A stretch of DNA of 64,000 nt from Desulfolinea sp964487745 (GCA_964487745.1 CAZASG010000003.1:62001-126000); one strand, 5' to 3'; shown: positions 26,950-36,594, counted from the stretch's first letter. The notes: generated by a model from the sequence alone, not told the origin. Made by a program: numbers and translations.

Positions 26950-27825
26950 CTAAGTTTCTTTTTTCTTTACCTGTACCAGCACAACACCGCTAATGACAAT
27001 AGCCATCGCGACCATTTGGAGCACGTCCAGCCGTTCATCAAGCAGGAAGAAGCCGAAGATGGCTGTCCAAACCGGGGTCAGACTCAGGATGATGTTCATT
27101 TGGATAGCGGTCAGCACCTGCAGGGCGTGATTATATAAGAAGTAGCCCAAAGCCGTGTTCACTGCCGCTAGAATGAGTATCAAGCCCCAGGTGGAGGGCG
27201 AAGCGGATGGGATTCCCTCGATGGGGATGGCGATCAGTAGAGTCACGATCCCACCCAGCAGGAGCGGAACGCCCGTCAACCGGAGTGTGCTGACTGTCCC
27301 CGCGCGGGCGATCTTCCTCCCGGCGAGAGTGAAGTAGGTGATCCCGAGCATCCCGACGAAAAAGATCGCTAAACCGACCTTCTCGCCCGCTTCCATCCCC
27401 TTGGCGAAGAAAAGACTGCCACCAATTAGCGCAACAAAAATGCCAACGGTTTGCATCACGGAGGGGATCTCTTTCAGCCAGAAAATCCCACCAATTAACG
27501 TAGCGATGGTGATGGAGCCCATCAAAAAAGAGACGGTCGTGGCAGGCAGATATTCAAGCGACCAGAAGATCATCCCGTTGCCGATGGCGTATTGGCTGAT
27601 GCCGAGTATGAGCAAAATCCCCCACATTTTTGCGGAGATGGGCTCGCCTTTTTCACGTAAGACGAAAGGTAGCAGGATGAGTGCCCCAATAAAATAACGC
27701 AGCCCGCTGATGGTGAGCGGGCTGATCTCGTCGAGAACAAGTTTGACGATGATGAACGAAGTCGCCCAGATGATATTGGTGAGGACAGCTTCGGCAATCG
27801 CGAGTGGATAGGAAGGTTTTTTCAT
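26950..27825 (-). CDS. EamA/DMT-superfamily transporter
   Basis: 291 residues with ten predicted helices in two five-helix EamA halves (EAVLTNIIWATSFIIVKLVL with SPLTISGLRYFIGALILL, and later GVPLLLGGIVTLLIA, with LTAIQMNIILSLTPVWTAIFGFFLLDE). The family exports amino acids or other metabolites; the substrate is unknown. It is flanked by GTCATTGCGAG repeats on both sides. Confidence 0.88.
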   Translation of the reverse strand: MKKPSYPLAIAEAVLTNIIWATSFIIVKLVLDEISPLTISGLRYFIGALILLPFVLREKGEPISAKMWGILLILGISQYAIGNGMIFWSLEYLPATTVSFLMGSITIATLIGGIFWLKEIPSVMQTVGIFVALIGGSLFFAKGMEAGEKVGLAIFFVGMLGITYFTLAGRKIARAGTVSTLRLTGVPLLLGGIVTLLIAIPIEGIPSASPSTWGLILILAAVNTALGYFLYNHALQVLTAIQMNIILSLTPVWTAIFGFFLLDERLDVLQMVAMAIVISGVVLVQVKKKET

Positions 27826-27833
27826 TGATATTT

Positions 27834-27907
27834 GTCATTGCGAGGGAACGAAGTGACCGAAGCAATCTCCTCGCAACGGGAGATTGCCGCGCTACGCTCG
27901 CAGTGAC
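27834..27907. repeat. Palindromic intergenic repeat, GTCATTGCGAG family, copy 2
   Basis: GTCATTGCGAGGGAACGAAG at one end and CTCGCAGTGAC at the other, inner arms GCAATCTCC and GGAGATTGC-like. It ends two bases from the phosphohexomutase stop codon. Confidence 0.88.
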
Positions 27908-27909
27908 AA

Positions 27910-29373
27910 TTAGACAACCGATTCCGCAACCGTCTCGCCGTAATCCAGCAGCGCACGTACGGTCTCTTCGCTGCGCCCTTCGGCGTAGACGCGTAAAACC
28001 GGCTCGGTGCCGGAGGGGCGGATGAGCAGCCAGGAATCATCGGCGAGGATATATTTCACACCGTCGCTGGTACTGATCTCAGCGATCTTATGACCACCGA
28101 TCTCGGCGGGGGCTTGCTTGGTCAGGAACTCGGTCATTTCCTTCTTCTCGACCGGACGTTTCAAGCGTAGGTCGGTACGGCGATAATGTGCCGGACCGAC
28201 ATCGTCAAGCAAGTCGTTGACCATCTCGTGCAGCGGTTTCTTTGCAGCTGCCACCATCTCAACGATCAGCAAGCCCATTAATACACCGTCGCCTTCGGGG
28301 ATATGCCCCTTGAAGGAAATACCGCCCGATTCTTCGCCGCCGATGAGTACGTCTTCGGTCATCATATAGTCGGCGATGTGGTTGAATCCGACGGGGGTTT
28401 CGTAGATCTTCATCCCATAACGCTTGGCGAGCCTGTCCATCATGCGCGTGGTTGAGACAGTGCGCACGATCGCGCCGTTCATGCCGCGCTTTTCAACGAG
28501 GTGCTTGAGCGCCAGAGCCATGATCTTGTGCGGATCAACAAAATTGCCGCGTTCGTCCATTGCGCCGATGCGGTCAGCGTCGCCATCGGTGGCGAGACCA
28601 AAACGTCCCAAACCCGTGCTGATCGCGCTGGCAAGAGCATCCAGATTTTTGCCGATGGGCTCGGGATGGACGCCGTCAAAGCCGGGGTTCATCTTATTGC
28701 GAATTTCGAAAACTTCGCAGCCTGTGCCATTCAAAAAGCCACGAATGGCACCGCGCCCGGAGCCGAACATCGAATCGATGACGATCTTTTGGGGGTTGTC
28801 GGCGATCAGATCGGAGTCAATTAGTGTACGTAGATGATCGTAATAGGCGGGCAGTGGGTTGAATTTCGTGATCAGCCCCAATTCGCGCGCTTTTGAGAAA
28901 TCCATCAGGTTCGGGCCACGGGCACGTTCTTCGTTGTCGTTGATATAAACTTCCACGCGGCGGGCTTGTTCGGGCAGCGCCGAGCCGCCATAGGAAGCTT
29001 TCAACTTGATGCCGTTATAACGGGGGGCATTATGGGATGCTGTTACGACGATCCCGGCGATGGCATTTAGATTTTTGATGGCATAAGAAATAGCTGGTGT
29101 GGGCGCATCTCCCTGTGTGAGGTGAACGGAATAGCCATTTGCCGCCAAAACGCGCGAGATCTCGCCAGCGTATCGGTCGGAGAGGAAACGCGTATCAAAG
29201 CCAACCACAAAAGTCTTTGGGTCGGGTTTGGGTGCGCCATTATTGCCACCCTTATCCCAGTGAGAGGAGGCAACCGCATCCGCGATGGCTTGAGTGACCA
29301 TGCGTAAGTTGCTGAATGTAAATGAGTCTGAAATGACGGCGCGCCAGCCGTCGGTGCCAAAATGAATAGGCAT
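27910..29373 (-). CDS. Phosphoglucomutase/phosphomannomutase
   Basis: 487 residues, full length for the alpha-D-phosphohexomutase family. Four active-site loops are seen: phosphoserine loop VVTASHNAPRYNGIK, metal loop ATDGDADRIGAMDE, sugar loop GGEESGGISFKGH, and phosphate loop RPSGTEPVLRVYAE. It interconverts hexose-1- and -6-phosphates for cell-envelope or storage sugars. Whether glucose or mannose is preferred cannot be told. The ribosome site is TAAGGAG. Confidence 0.93.
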   Translation of the reverse strand: MPIHFGTDGWRAVISDSFTFSNLRMVTQAIADAVASSHWDKGGNNGAPKPDPKTFVVGFDTRFLSDRYAGEISRVLAANGYSVHLTQGDAPTPAISYAIKNLNAIAGIVVTASHNAPRYNGIKLKASYGGSALPEQARRVEVYINDNEERARGPNLMDFSKARELGLITKFNPLPAYYDHLRTLIDSDLIADNPQKIVIDSMFGSGRGAIRGFLNGTGCEVFEIRNKMNPGFDGVHPEPIGKNLDALASAISTGLGRFGLATDGDADRIGAMDERGNFVDPHKIMALALKHLVEKRGMNGAIVRTVSTTRMMDRLAKRYGMKIYETPVGFNHIADYMMTEDVLIGGEESGGISFKGHIPEGDGVLMGLLIVEMVAAAKKPLHEMVNDLLDDVGPAHYRRTDLRLKRPVEKKEMTEFLTKQAPAEIGGHKIAEISTSDGVKYILADDSWLLIRPSGTEPVLRVYAEGRSEETVRALLDYGETVAESVV

Positions 29374-29393
29374 GATAGCTCCTTAAATACTAT

Positions 29394-29482
29394 GTCATTG
29401 TGAAGGAGCGAAGCGACTGAAGCAATCTTGTTCTTGCTTGAAGCAGGAGATTGCCTCGCTCCCTACGGTCGTTCGCGATGAC
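29394..29482. repeat. Palindromic intergenic repeat, GTCATTGCGAG family, copy 3
   Basis: GTCATTGTGAAGGAGCGAAG to GTTCGCGATGAC, inner arms GAAGCAATCTTG and CAGGAGATTGCC. It lies between the DUF389 gene and the phosphohexomutase, so the mutase either has its own promoter or the repeat is transcribed. Confidence 0.88.
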
Positions 29483-29492
29483 ATATTTATTA

Positions 29493-30743
29493 TTACCACT
29501 CCGGTGAGGGAGTAGCGGTTTTTAGTACAGATTGAATGATCCAGCCTTCGTAGGTCTGGTCGCCGCGAATGACTTTTACCTGTACCCAGTCTCTGCCGCC
29601 GTGTTCGAGCGGCTCGCTGATGGCTTGTACCAATTCGTCGTTGCTGAGCGTCAAGATGACAGGCCCATCGGGTTCGCGGCGCAGGTAGGCACCCCCGCCA
29701 ATGCTCGAAGCGATGCGCGCATAGAGCGGGGTCGGCTCAGGGGTGAGGGTGGCGGTTGCAGTTAGTGTTGGTTCCAGGGTGATCTCTGGAGATGGTAGCA
29801 AGCCCAGGGTCGCGCTCGGGACGGGCGTTTTTGTGGATGCTGCAGCCGGAGCCGGAGTCTGGGTGGGAGCGGATTCCGTTATCGAAACTTCCGGTCGAGC
29901 ATCCACCACTTCCGCGGCGAGCGTGGGTGGAGGCATGTCTCCGTTTGTGAGGGTTTGATTCGTCCCGGTCAGCATCAAATTACCGAGGGCGATAACTAAT
30001 ACTCCGCTAGCAAGGAGGCTGAAAGCCCAGCCCGAAAAGTTGAGCGGACGGAAACCCAGGAAGAAGAGGGTCAATGTCCCGAAGAGTATTGCCCATGCCA
30101 AATGGACGGAGAAGACCAAAAGCCCTTCAAGAAAAATCTCGCTTACATTACTGGCAAGACCAAAGGCGGCGGCGTTGAGCGGCAGGAAGAGTTCATAAGC
30201 CACCATGGCGCTCGGTAGGAAAGGTTTTTTCTCTGAGCGCACGAAAGAGGCTGCCAGCAGCATCGCACCCAACGCCAAAACGACGAGGTCTGTCCACCAC
30301 AGGCGGGCATGGACAAAGGCTTGGGTGAAAGTAAGCGGCATCCAGATGCGGGCGGCAAAGCCAGCTAATGCTCCGGTGATGAAAACCAGCACGCTGCCGA
30401 TCAGGAAGGCGCCGAAGGTTTTGAAGAAGAAATTCCCCGATCCACTGACAGTGGCGAGGATCATCCCCACGAGGGGAGACATGAGCGGTGCCATCAATAC
30501 GCCAAAGACGAGGATAGCTTGAGAATCGAGCAGATAACCCAATCCTAAAATTGCGCCGCAAAAAGCGGCGAAAAGGAAAAACTCATAAGATGGATATGCT
30601 CTCTCGACGAGATTCTTTAAGAGCTTTGAGCGACCGGCAACGCTGGTTGGCATCGTACGTTCGCGCTGGGCACGGCGACGTTGAGCACGTGATGGGCGCG
30701 TACGTCCTATGGGGGAGCGGGGAGTTTGCGGGGTTTCTTGCAT
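29493..30743 (-). CDS. DUF389 membrane protein with C-terminal SH3-like domain
   Basis: 416 residues. A basic N-terminus (RTRPSRAQRRRAQRER) precedes a DUF389 core of about seven helices, including the hallmark GLGYLLDSQAILVFGVLMAPLMSPLVGMI. After ~265 comes a Pro/Thr/Ala-rich linker and a final ~75-residue bacterial SH3-like domain (IGGGAYLRREPDGPVILTL, WVQVKVIRGDQTYEGWI). The SH3 part should lie outside and may bind cell-envelope material. The function of DUF389 is not established. The ATG follows the HAD stop directly. Confidence 0.82.
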   Translation of the reverse strand: MQETPQTPRSPIGRTRPSRAQRRRAQRERTMPTSVAGRSKLLKNLVERAYPSYEFFLFAAFCGAILGLGYLLDSQAILVFGVLMAPLMSPLVGMILATVSGSGNFFFKTFGAFLIGSVLVFITGALAGFAARIWMPLTFTQAFVHARLWWTDLVVLALGAMLLAASFVRSEKKPFLPSAMVAYELFLPLNAAAFGLASNVSEIFLEGLLVFSVHLAWAILFGTLTLFFLGFRPLNFSGWAFSLLASGVLVIALGNLMLTGTNQTLTNGDMPPPTLAAEVVDARPEVSITESAPTQTPAPAAASTKTPVPSATLGLLPSPEITLEPTLTATATLTPEPTPLYARIASSIGGGAYLRREPDGPVILTLSNDELVQAISEPLEHGGRDWVQVKVIRGDQTYEGWIIQSVLKTATPSPEW

Positions 30744-31214
30744 TTATTTTCTTAGGCTCGCTATCAAGCGGACAGGATTCTCGAAGAGGGCAAGGGCTAT
30801 TGGCGTATCAGGCAGGAGCAGGTCGGCGGCATTGAGGGTTTCTGTTGCCAGCCCTTCGATAGACATAACTGCGATGCCAAGAGCAGCTGCGTTGAGCATG
30901 GCGGCGTCGTTCGCGCCTTGTCCAATAGCGACGACGGTCTCCGCGCCGAGACTGTTGACATAATCCGCTTTTTGTTGGGCTTCGTTTCCTTTTGCAATGC
31001 GTATGGCTGTCAGATTAAGTTGACGGTCGATCTCGGCTTGTCTACCGTGTGTATCCGCTGTCAGCATGTGGATCTGGAGGCGATCACGTAGAGCAAGGAT
31101 TTGGCGGGCAACACCTTCGATCAATTGTCCATCAACGGCAAGAGTACCGTTCACGTCAGTAACAAGATGTTCGATGCGCAGGTTGCCGCGCCCCGGGATA
31201 GTCAGTTCGATCAT
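30744..31214 (-). CDS. Small HAD-superfamily phosphatase-like protein
   Basis: 156 residues. Motif I is LVTDVNGTLAVDG, the nucleophile Asp with Asn in place of the usual second acid; motif II Thr in HMLTADTHG; motif IV VVAIGQGANDAAMLNAAALGIAV. It resembles the soluble cytoplasmic P-domain-like HAD group related to P-type ATPases. The Asn in place of the general acid suggests poor phosphatase activity or a P-type-like role. The ATG is six bases after a perfect TATAAT, with no ribosome site. Confidence 0.8.
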   Translation of the reverse strand: MIELTIPGRGNLRIEHLVTDVNGTLAVDGQLIEGVARQILALRDRLQIHMLTADTHGRQAEIDRQLNLTAIRIAKGNEAQQKADYVNSLGAETVVAIGQGANDAAMLNAAALGIAVMSIEGLATETLNAADLLLPDTPIALALFENPVRLIASLRK

Positions 31215-31220
31215 GGGGAT

Positions 31221-31226
31221 ATTATA
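31221..31226 (-). promoter_or_regulatory. -10 box for the HAD-DUF389 pair (leaderless start)
   Basis: Minus-strand TATAAT is separated from the ATG at 31214 by six bases (ATCCCC). A recognisable -35 is missing. Confidence 0.6.
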
Positions 31227-31245
31227 CGCTGTCTGCGCAATTAAG

Positions 31246-31274
31246 AAAAAGCCGAGTTTTGAAACTCGGCTTTT
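31246..31274 (-). terminator. Terminator after the FIST gene
   Basis: AAAAGCCGAGTTT and AAACTCGGCTTTT form a 13-bp stem with a tight loop, followed by T on the minus strand. It ends the kinase-FIST unit. Confidence 0.88.
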
Positions 31275-31302
31275 AGAGAAATTAAGGACGGAGGAAAGTT
31301 TT

Positions 31303-32547
31303 TTATCCTTCCGTGCGTTTTTTGAGTTCCTGTTCTACATCCGACCTGCGCAGGGTAGCTGTTGAATGATCTTCTTTCTCTTCTTCGCCAAAGACCACAA
31401 CGGTGATATGCTGGTTGAGGAAATTCGGGGGAGAACCATCTTTCCCTGGAGTAACTTGTCCCAGCGTGTAGCCGCCCAGGATGGGAATATCTCTGCCAAG
31501 AACATCTTGTACCGCGATTACTTCCGCTCCGGGGTTGGCTTTGAAGAGCATTTGCCAGGAAATATCTGCAAGGATCATCGCAAAAACGGGCTTGGCATCG
31601 CCAAGTGCAAGGCGTGCTTTTTGCGCCGCGCGTTGTGCGGCTTCCTGACAGGTGGCGGGGCTGCCCGTGAGTAGATAGGCGTCCAATCCATCCCGGACGG
31701 GGGCGTTCATGCGGAAGCTGCCATCTGCTTCGACGCGCAAGGGTGAGCGAACGAGCAGATCTTGTCCCTGGTCGATACCAAGCGGATAGAGACGCACAAG
31801 ATAGTTGAGTGGAGGGAATCCCCATTCATTGGCAGGATAGCCAAAAAGCTGTGAGTAGGCTTCGGAGGCGGGACGCCCGTCTAATGTTCTGATCCAAAAT
31901 CCGCGCGAACGAGTAACGCGGAATTGACTGCCGATGGGGCGCCAACCATGATCGGAGCCAACGCCGACCTTTAGATTCCCTTCGAGGATGGCAGCCGCTA
32001 AACTCCCTGACCCTGCCTGGGCTCCAGCAATTTGGGATGTGGTGCCAGTATGCGGGTTACCGCTTGAAAGCCCCCCGATGATGGAGAGGGGAGATCCTGT
32101 TAGGGCAAGGCACATCTGTTCGGCATCGCCATTGAAGCCGTCGGCGAAGAAGAGAATCTGCTTTTCTTTCTGGTCTTCTGTTTGGTTAGCGGTAGCAAGT
32201 TCACGCAGGTGCGAAGCGGTTTCTCGTCCACTTTGGGCGTAGCCGGGTAGCCAATGTTCTGTGATCTCTACATCCGGGCTGCTGAGCAGCGCTACGGCGA
32301 CAGAATTTTTTGTGCGCCCTTCTTTAGTGAGGGTTGATGCGGAAGAAAATCCGATGGTGGGGGTGTTGCCCAAAAGACTGGTGACGCTATTGGCAACTTC
32401 TTTGGCATCGTAATAGCGCGAGGCGACGACAATCGCGAGGGATGGTGCGCCCATGCCGAGATCTTTTAATGCTTGATGTGTAGCTTGCAAACCGGCTTCG
32501 TGTCCGTTGAGGGCTTGGGCTTGTCCTACAGATGCTGTTAGAGTCAT
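31303..32547 (-). CDS. FIST domain protein
   Basis: 414 residues with an N-terminal FIST domain (LAIVVASRYYDAKEVANSV, GNTPTIGFSSASTLTKEG, SPLSIIGGLSSGN) and a FIST_C domain (SRGFWIRTLDGRPASEAYSQLFG, CQEAAQRAAQKARLALGDA, PILGGYTLGQVTP). FIST modules are proposed small-molecule, possibly amino-acid, sensors. The gene begins nine bases after the large PDZ/GAF kinase, which it probably feeds with a signal. No enzymatic motif is present. Confidence 0.88.
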   Translation of the reverse strand: MTLTASVGQAQALNGHEAGLQATHQALKDLGMGAPSLAIVVASRYYDAKEVANSVTSLLGNTPTIGFSSASTLTKEGRTKNSVAVALLSSPDVEITEHWLPGYAQSGRETASHLRELATANQTEDQKEKQILFFADGFNGDAEQMCLALTGSPLSIIGGLSSGNPHTGTTSQIAGAQAGSGSLAAAILEGNLKVGVGSDHGWRPIGSQFRVTRSRGFWIRTLDGRPASEAYSQLFGYPANEWGFPPLNYLVRLYPLGIDQGQDLLVRSPLRVEADGSFRMNAPVRDGLDAYLLTGSPATCQEAAQRAAQKARLALGDAKPVFAMILADISWQMLFKANPGAEVIAVQDVLGRDIPILGGYTLGQVTPGKDGSPPNFLNQHITVVVFGEEEKEDHSTATLRRSDVEQELKKRTEG

Positions 32548-32556
32548 AATATTGCC

Positions 32557-35500
32557 TTATTTCTCTGTGATCGGCACGGTAAAGTGGAAGGTAGTGCCTT
32601 CACGGAATTTACTGTCGAACCAGGTGCGTCCGCCCTGCATTTCGATGAGGCTCTTGGTGATGTTTAGTCCCAAGCCTGTGCCGGGTGCTTCGCGCGCTTT
32701 TTGGTCTTCTGAGCGGAAGAATTTAGTGAAAATTTTCTTTTGGTCTTCTTCGGTCATGCCGATACCATTGTCCTGAACCCAGATATGGACGACTTTGGGA
32801 GCCCCATCGGGATCCCATTGATTGTTAGCTGCTTCTGCACCAATGATGATCTTGCCTTCTTCTTGGGTATATTTGTATGCATTGCTGATGAAATTGACCA
32901 AAATTTGTTCGATGCGTGTTTGATCTGCCCAAACCTGGGGCAGGTCTTCGGGTATCTCGACCGTGATGGTTTGGTTTTTCTCCGCGATCTGTTTGTCGGT
33001 CGAGCGGATGACGTTGTTGACGATCTCATCTATCTCAACCGCTTTGAACTCCATGCGTAGACGTCCGACTTCGATCTTGGAGTTATCGTTTAGGTCAGAT
33101 ACAAGGGTGGACATTCGGATGACGTTAGAGCGGATGGTTTGTAAAAAGTTAGTCTGATTATCGTTGATTTCACCAACAGCGCCGGCAGCGAGCAATTCAG
33201 TGTAGCCCTTGATGGATGTCATAGGGTTTTTTAGCTCATGGGCAACGAAGGAGACAAAATCGCTCTTGGCGATATTGGCGGCTTCAACCTCTGCATAAAG
33301 CTGGGCATTGGCGATAGCGATCGCAGCGTGATCGCTGAGACGACCGAGAAAGCTCAGATCGGTTTCTGTTTCTTCAATGCATTCGAGAAAGATCAAACCG
33401 ATGACTGTTGCTTCACGTCGAATGGGAACGACGATCTGCGTACGTGTGCCAGGGAGCAATCCGCCTTCTGCCATGGGATCGAGCTGGAATTGTTGTGGAT
33501 ATCCACTTTCAGAAACGTTGACCATTGAAGGCAACTCTAGAGGAAGAGGCTTGTCTTCGTAGTAATTCAGCTGGCTACCATAGCCTTCTTGTGCCATGAT
33601 ATGGATCCCATCGTCGCTGAGCATGCCGATCAGACCTGCATCTGCGATTGAGCGTCGGAGTGCCCATTCGAGTGTGGTGCGCATGGCGCGTCCGGTTTCA
33701 AGACTAGCGTTCAACTCACGATCGATACGCTGCATGACGGAGAGCTCTTCCACACGTGAGTTAAGCTCCTGGTCGGTGAGGGTGTAGAGGCGGGCGTTCT
33801 CGACTGCGACCGAGGCCTGCCCTGCAAAGGCGGTCAGGAGATCCTTGTCTTCTTCGGTGAAGGGCAGCCCGTTTTTCTTGTTGACCATCTCGATCACACC
33901 AAGGACATTCTCTTTTACCTGAAGGGGAACAGCGATCAGCGCTTCGGTCAGGAAGCCTGTTTGTTCATCGGTTTCTCCAGCCCAGCCTTCTGATTTACGA
34001 GCATTATTCTCAATGACCGGTGCACGTGTCTCAGCCGCTTTGCCGACGATGCCCGCGCCTGGTGGGAGACGCTGCCCTACCAGATCAGATGCTGAAGGCC
34101 CTACTGTGACAGTAAAGACGAGTTCGCGAGTGTCTTCATCGACCATAAAGAGACTGCCTGCTTCGCAATCTAAAATTTGAACAGCGCTGTCGAGAATGTT
34201 CTGGAGGAGCGGTTCGTGTTCAAGGGTGGAAGTTAGTTGCTGAGTGATCTCGTTCAATGTAGAGAGCTGTTTTGCTCGTCGTTCTGTTTCCTGAAGAAGA
34301 CGGGCTTTTACGATTGCACCAGCAGTTTGGTCTGCAATTGCGCGGAGAAGATCAAGCTGTTTGTTGGTGAAAGTTGTGTTCGGATCACGATTTCCGATAC
34401 TAAGCGCGCCGATGGTCTCAGAGCCAGCGTTCAAAGGAACGCCTGCCCAGGCATAGATTTTTTGCAAAGACGGAACGACATTAAGACGTTGTGTTTCCTG
34501 GTTGTAATCTTGTGAGAGAAGGGCGCGGCTGTTGCGAGCAACCCATTGGGAAATGCCCTGATTGTTGGGGAGAGGTAGATTTTCTTTTTCATCAAGACGA
34601 TTATTATCTTCGATGCAGAAAGCATAATAGAAATAGCCGCCTGTAGGGTTGTGCAGGGTGATATGAAAATCTGTTGCAGGGATGATCTGGGTTGTTTGAG
34701 CGAAGATCAACTCCAGAACATCGTTGAAAGAGAGGGTGATACTCACACCTTGTGAGATCAGCGTGAGCGCATTCATCTCTTCAACTTGTTTTTCCATGTT
34801 GACGACTACTTGAGCACGCTCAATGGCGATCCCTGCCTGATTGCTAAGTGTTTCGATGAAATCAAGTTCATGGCTGCTATAAGGATCACCAGAACGGCGC
34901 AATCCCATTGCGATCCAGCCCATTAACTTGTCGATACTTTTGAGTGGTGTGAAGAGGTAGCTATCGAGAAGCGCCAGTCGTGTTTTTTCGGTGAGTAATG
35001 TTTTGGGTGGATTGAGAGGGTCAAGATAAAAGGGTAAGGTTTCTTCTTGCACCTTTTCTGTCAACGGATTGTTTTCTGTAAAACGAATATCGCTGGTTGG
35101 CTTTCCTTCATATTCCATTGCAATGAACTGATTGCTGGATGGATCATGAATATAGATATGAAGGATATTGGGCATCATACTGGCGTTGATCGTTTCTTGA
35201 AGGATTCTACTGATCTGGGGCAGGTCTCTGGCATTGGTTATTGCCTGTCCAAAATCTTGTAGCTGTTGACGATAAGCATGTTTGCCCTTGAAAATAATTG
35301 TGTCGATAATATCTTGCAGGCGTTGACGGGCAGGTTGTAAACCTAGGGCGAGGAAGGTTATCAGGATTGCAAGTGCCCAAGGGTTATTGCCAGAGATGGC
35401 TTTACCTGAGATGATGCCGAGTCCCCAGAGAATAAGACCATAGCCAAGCGCGGTCATCACCGAGAGAGCGATGACCAAAATGCTGCGGCTAAAGATATAA

Positions 35501-36594
35501 TCTACTTTGAAGAGGCGATAACGCAGGATGGCATAGCCAGTGACAAAGGGAAAGAGGATGGTTGTGCTAAGCAAATAAGGAGTGAAATTCATCGAGCGGA
35601 AGAAAGAGATGAACATCCAGATGCCAACAGGGGCGAAGGAGAGAACAATACCCCACCATGCCATTCTGATCTGCTGCTTGGCAACAGGTGAATGACCGGA
35701 ATAACCGCGATAAAGCAGGACACCAATAAAAGCGAGGATAGAAAAGCCAGTAAATCCGTAAATATATTGCCATTTGGCAACGTAATTGAAAGCCTCTTCA
35801 AGGTTGTAGATGTCTGGGAGGGCAAGCAAGCTCAGGGCAAGAGCGATTACGTATCCCAAGCGATGGATATGCGGATATTTTTTTACAAACTCAAATTCCT
35901 GTGGGAAGCTGAGTGCCAAATCCAAAAGAGAGCCGCCTGCAAGAGCGACAGCGGACATCCATAAAATAGTCAGGTAGTGCGTTGTGTAGACATCAAAAAG
36001 TGCTGCGGAACCCAGCGCAAGCGATGTTGAAAAGATGATAAAAGCACGTCCGGAACTTTCAGAAAGACGTAGGCGGAACATCCACAAGCTGATGCCGAGA
36101 TAAATCAGTCCGATGATATAAGGGAAAACGAAATATTTGAGTTTGTCTGCAAGTGGGAGAGAGATTAGATTAACATTCTCTGTTATCAGGCTTCCATCTT
36201 CCTTGAGATAGGTGATCTGAATTTCGTCGCCCGCGCTAAAGGAGGAAAGAACTTCTCTTACATCCCCGGAGTTTTTTACTTGCTGACCTTCAATTTGGAT
36301 AAGTTGATCGCCGAGTGTTACCCCATCCCCTGCGTTAAAAAGCTCCCAGGTTTCACCGGGGTTACTTTCTGTTACAGGGCCAACCCCATTGAACCCCATT
36401 GTATGTTCAAAAAACGCGCCCATAAAAGGTGTTTGCCACCAGCGAATTGCCAAAATGGGAATGATGATAAATGCGATCACTGCCACCACTTCGTATGCTG
36501 TTACGACATATTCCAGCGTTCTATTGAAAGGTTTTTTCTTTACAAAGGGTTCAGAAACACTCATTTTTTGCCTTATCGTTTTTTTAGGATGCAT
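32557..36594 (-). CDS. Very large sensor kinase: PDZ, multi-TM, four GAF units, HisKA, ATPase
   Basis: 1345 residues. A first TM (~30-50) is followed by a PDZ-like extracytoplasmic domain (DGVTLGDQLIQIEGQQVKNSG). Then come eight or so helices to ~400, a layout like Bacillus ComP. Four GAF-like units run from ~430 to ~1095 (e.g. ILDCEAGSLFMVDEDTRELV). The H-box FVAHELKNPMTSIKGY has His at ~1119; the ATPase shows NFISNAYKYTQEEG, DNGIGMTEEDQKKIFTKFF and GTGLGLNITKSL. The ATG at 36594 lies eight bases after TAAAAT with no ribosome site; an inner ATG (MSVSEP, 36564) has a weak AAGG and is an alternative. It pairs with the FIST gene. Confidence 0.87.
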   Translation of the reverse strand: MHPKKTIRQKMSVSEPFVKKKPFNRTLEYVVTAYEVVAVIAFIIIPILAIRWWQTPFMGAFFEHTMGFNGVGPVTESNPGETWELFNAGDGVTLGDQLIQIEGQQVKNSGDVREVLSSFSAGDEIQITYLKEDGSLITENVNLISLPLADKLKYFVFPYIIGLIYLGISLWMFRLRLSESSGRAFIIFSTSLALGSAALFDVYTTHYLTILWMSAVALAGGSLLDLALSFPQEFEFVKKYPHIHRLGYVIALALSLLALPDIYNLEEAFNYVAKWQYIYGFTGFSILAFIGVLLYRGYSGHSPVAKQQIRMAWWGIVLSFAPVGIWMFISFFRSMNFTPYLLSTTILFPFVTGYAILRYRLFKVDYIFSRSILVIALSVMTALGYGLILWGLGIISGKAISGNNPWALAILITFLALGLQPARQRLQDIIDTIIFKGKHAYRQQLQDFGQAITNARDLPQISRILQETINASMMPNILHIYIHDPSSNQFIAMEYEGKPTSDIRFTENNPLTEKVQEETLPFYLDPLNPPKTLLTEKTRLALLDSYLFTPLKSIDKLMGWIAMGLRRSGDPYSSHELDFIETLSNQAGIAIERAQVVVNMEKQVEEMNALTLISQGVSITLSFNDVLELIFAQTTQIIPATDFHITLHNPTGGYFYYAFCIEDNNRLDEKENLPLPNNQGISQWVARNSRALLSQDYNQETQRLNVVPSLQKIYAWAGVPLNAGSETIGALSIGNRDPNTTFTNKQLDLLRAIADQTAGAIVKARLLQETERRAKQLSTLNEITQQLTSTLEHEPLLQNILDSAVQILDCEAGSLFMVDEDTRELVFTVTVGPSASDLVGQRLPPGAGIVGKAAETRAPVIENNARKSEGWAGETDEQTGFLTEALIAVPLQVKENVLGVIEMVNKKNGLPFTEEDKDLLTAFAGQASVAVENARLYTLTDQELNSRVEELSVMQRIDRELNASLETGRAMRTTLEWALRRSIADAGLIGMLSDDGIHIMAQEGYGSQLNYYEDKPLPLELPSMVNVSESGYPQQFQLDPMAEGGLLPGTRTQIVVPIRREATVIGLIFLECIEETETDLSFLGRLSDHAAIAIANAQLYAEVEAANIAKSDFVSFVAHELKNPMTSIKGYTELLAAGAVGEINDNQTNFLQTIRSNVIRMSTLVSDLNDNSKIEVGRLRMEFKAVEIDEIVNNVIRSTDKQIAEKNQTITVEIPEDLPQVWADQTRIEQILVNFISNAYKYTQEEGKIIIGAEAANNQWDPDGAPKVVHIWVQDNGIGMTEEDQKKIFTKFFRSEDQKAREAPGTGLGLNITKSLIEMQGGRTWFDSKFREGTTFHFTVPITEK

